This document shows, piece after piece, positions 49,394-50,340 of a DNA stretch of 50,340 nucleotides. Source of the DNA: Pseudonocardiales bacterium. Its GTDB lineage: Bacteria > Actinomycetota > Actinomycetes > Mycobacteriales > Pseudonocardiaceae. Below the pieces are notes generated by a model. That model saw nothing but the letters and a program-made list of their open reading frames with translations. It was not told the DNA's origin and ran no database searches. The stretch is taken from positions 1 through 50,340 of the forward strand of contig JAFAUB010000105.1 of the NCBI GenBank assembly GCA_019243635.1, read 5' to 3'. Within the stretch, counting starts at the first letter, position 1, and the number at the start of each line of letters is the position of its first letter. A program made the position numbers and the translations under genes.

Positions 49394-50193
49394 GGGATCG
49401 CCCTTCGCGGTAGGTGACCAGCGCGCACCAGGCAACCGAGGGTGTCGCAGATGACCCGGGTCGCGATGAGCGCGGTGATCTCGGCGTTGTCGTAGGGTGG
49501 GGAGCACTCCACGACTTCGATGCCCGCCAGTGGGCGCGCGGCGATGAGCTGGATGAACTTCAGCACCTCGCGGGGCAGGAAACCGCCGGGTTCGGGCCAT
49601 CCCGTGCCGGGGACGAACGCGGCGTCGAGGCAGTCGACGTCGAAGGACAGCCAGACGGCGTCGGTGCCGTCCCAGGCGACCTGCAGGGCACGCTGCGCGG
49701 CGTCCTCGATACCCATCTCCACACAGTCGGTGACGGTCATGATCGTGGTGCCGCGCTCCCGACCGACCTGCACTCCGGGCCGAGGCGCCTGCCAACCGCC
49801 GATGCCGATCTGCACCAGGTTCTGCGGTGGCACGTTGGGGGATGTCCGTGGCGTGAAACCACGGGGTGGTGTGCATCCGCTCGTCGAGGTCGGTTTCCTG
49901 GGTGTCGACGTGGCGGTCGAAGTGGATGATGCCGAGGTTGCCACCGTTCAGGTGTTCGGCGACGGCTCGGGTGGTCGGAAAACCGATCGAGTGGTCGCCA
50001 CCCGACACCACCGGAAAGGCGCCGCGGGAGTAGACGTGCCCGACCGCCTTGAGATCTGGTCGAACGTCTTCTCGATGTCGCCCGGGATGGTGAAGACGTC
50101 GCCGAGGTCGGCGAGGGTGACCGACTCCCGCAGGTCGACACCGAACTCAGAACTGTACGGCCCGTATAACGCGGAGATCTTGCGGATGCCCTG
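49390..50193 (-). pseudogene. Agmatinase-family ureohydrolase, truncated and frameshifted
   Basis: Three pieces of one manganese or nickel ureohydrolase. The front part begins GIRKISALYGPYSSEFGVDL, the middle has VVSGGDHSIGF and IIHFDRHVDTQETD, the end WLSFDVDCLDAAFVPGTGWP; all metal-ligand motifs are still legible. One base is missing near 50049-50051, and one is extra in the G-run 49837-49841, so the frame leaves and returns. The first ~60 residues of the family are absent, ending at 50193. The substrate (agmatine, guanidinobutyrate, guanidine or similar) is unknown. Operon with the permease, so it was once an uptake-and-hydrolysis unit. Confidence 0.87.
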
Positions 50194-50340
50194 ACCTTGA
50201 TCATTCGTCTTGATCGGTGGCTGGTCTGGGACGGGCGCTGGGCCTTGTTAAGGGTCTTGATTTTAGGGTCTGGGTATGACAGTGGCCCGGCCGGCGGGCC
50301 GGTGGCCGGGGGTTCCACGGGTCCCTGGGGTGCTCCTTCC
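50194..50340. other. Right edge, possible insertion boundary
   Basis: Where the ureohydrolase 5' end should be, the sequence changes to unrelated, less GC-rich DNA (TTGTTAAGGGTCTTGATTTT region), then a frame opening at ATG 50277 (MTVARPAGRWPGV...) that leaves the window. This may be the start of an insertion element. Too little is visible to name it. Confidence 0.35.

Overview
The window is high-GC DNA from an actinomycete. The main evidence is a BldD regulator with a complete cyclic-di-GMP motif, the actinobacterial integration host factor mihF, an ergothioneine (egtABCD) operon, a PriA without helicase motifs, many GTG starts and many 4-bp stop/start overlaps. The housekeeping gene order follows the block shared by Streptomyces and Mycobacterium. 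Reading the lower strand from right to left it runs aroC-aroK-aroB-aroQ-pepQ-efp-nusB, then bldD, then pyrR-pyrB-pyrC-carA-carB-pyrF, mihF-gmk-rpoZ-coaBC, priA, fmt-rsmB, rpe and the rib genes. A sporulating or mycelial family such as Pseudonocardiaceae fits, but I cannot name the genus.

Layout. 1-1.35 kb: lower-GC segment with the tail of an IS30-type transposase whose end runs into a peptide deformylase gene. 1.35-2.6 kb: remnant of a penicillin-acylase-family gene with a nonsense codon and two frameshifts. 2.6-6.2 kb: zinc-type ABC importer with a candidate Zur box. 6.3-10.7 kb: egtA-egtB-egtC-egtD, without egtE. 10.8-11.8 kb: secreted SGNH esterase. 12.2-12.8 kb: VapBC toxin-antitoxin pair. 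12.8-16.4 kb: rpe-ribE-ribBA-ribH-PH-domain operon, without ribD. 16.4-22.0 kb: accessory island (unusual Clp ATPase, ROK sugar kinase, SAM methyltransferase, possible small ORF, GAF-type regulator) lying between rsmB and rpe. 22.0-26.5 kb: rsmB, fmt, priA. 27.0-30.6 kb: acetyltransferase, FchA-like cyclohydrolase, a FolD that lacks its catalytic lysine, and a PLP decarboxylase; these occupy the place where metK is expected. 30.6-41.7 kb: coaBC, rpoZ, gmk, mihF and the pyrimidine operon, headed by a PyrR RNA element that masks the pyrR ribosome-binding site. 41.9-48.0 kb: bldD, nusB, efp, pepQ and the shikimate operon. 48.0-50.2 kb: a decayed ureohydrolase-permease operon.

How the genes work together. 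pyrR-B-C-carA-carB-pyrF supplies most of de novo UMP synthesis under PyrR control. aroC-K-B-Q supplies shikimate and chorismate. egtA-D makes ergothioneine from glutamate, cysteine and histidine. The rib genes make riboflavin, with ribD missing here. The most interesting novelty candidate is the fchA-like/folD pair: the FolD has lost the lysine needed for its cyclohydrolase step, and a cyclohydrolase of a different fold is translated immediately upstream, which suggests a split methylene-/methenyl-tetrahydrofolate pathway. Other notable points are long perfect hairpins that place stop or start codons in their loops (Clp end, pyrF end, carB/pyrF junction), a Clp ATPase without N-domain or visible ClpP-docking loop, and a shikimate kinase lacking two substrate-binding arginines. 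Both window edges are eroded, with truncated and frameshifted genes next to mobile-element traces. Some single-base shifts lie in homopolymers, so sequencing error has to be excluded.
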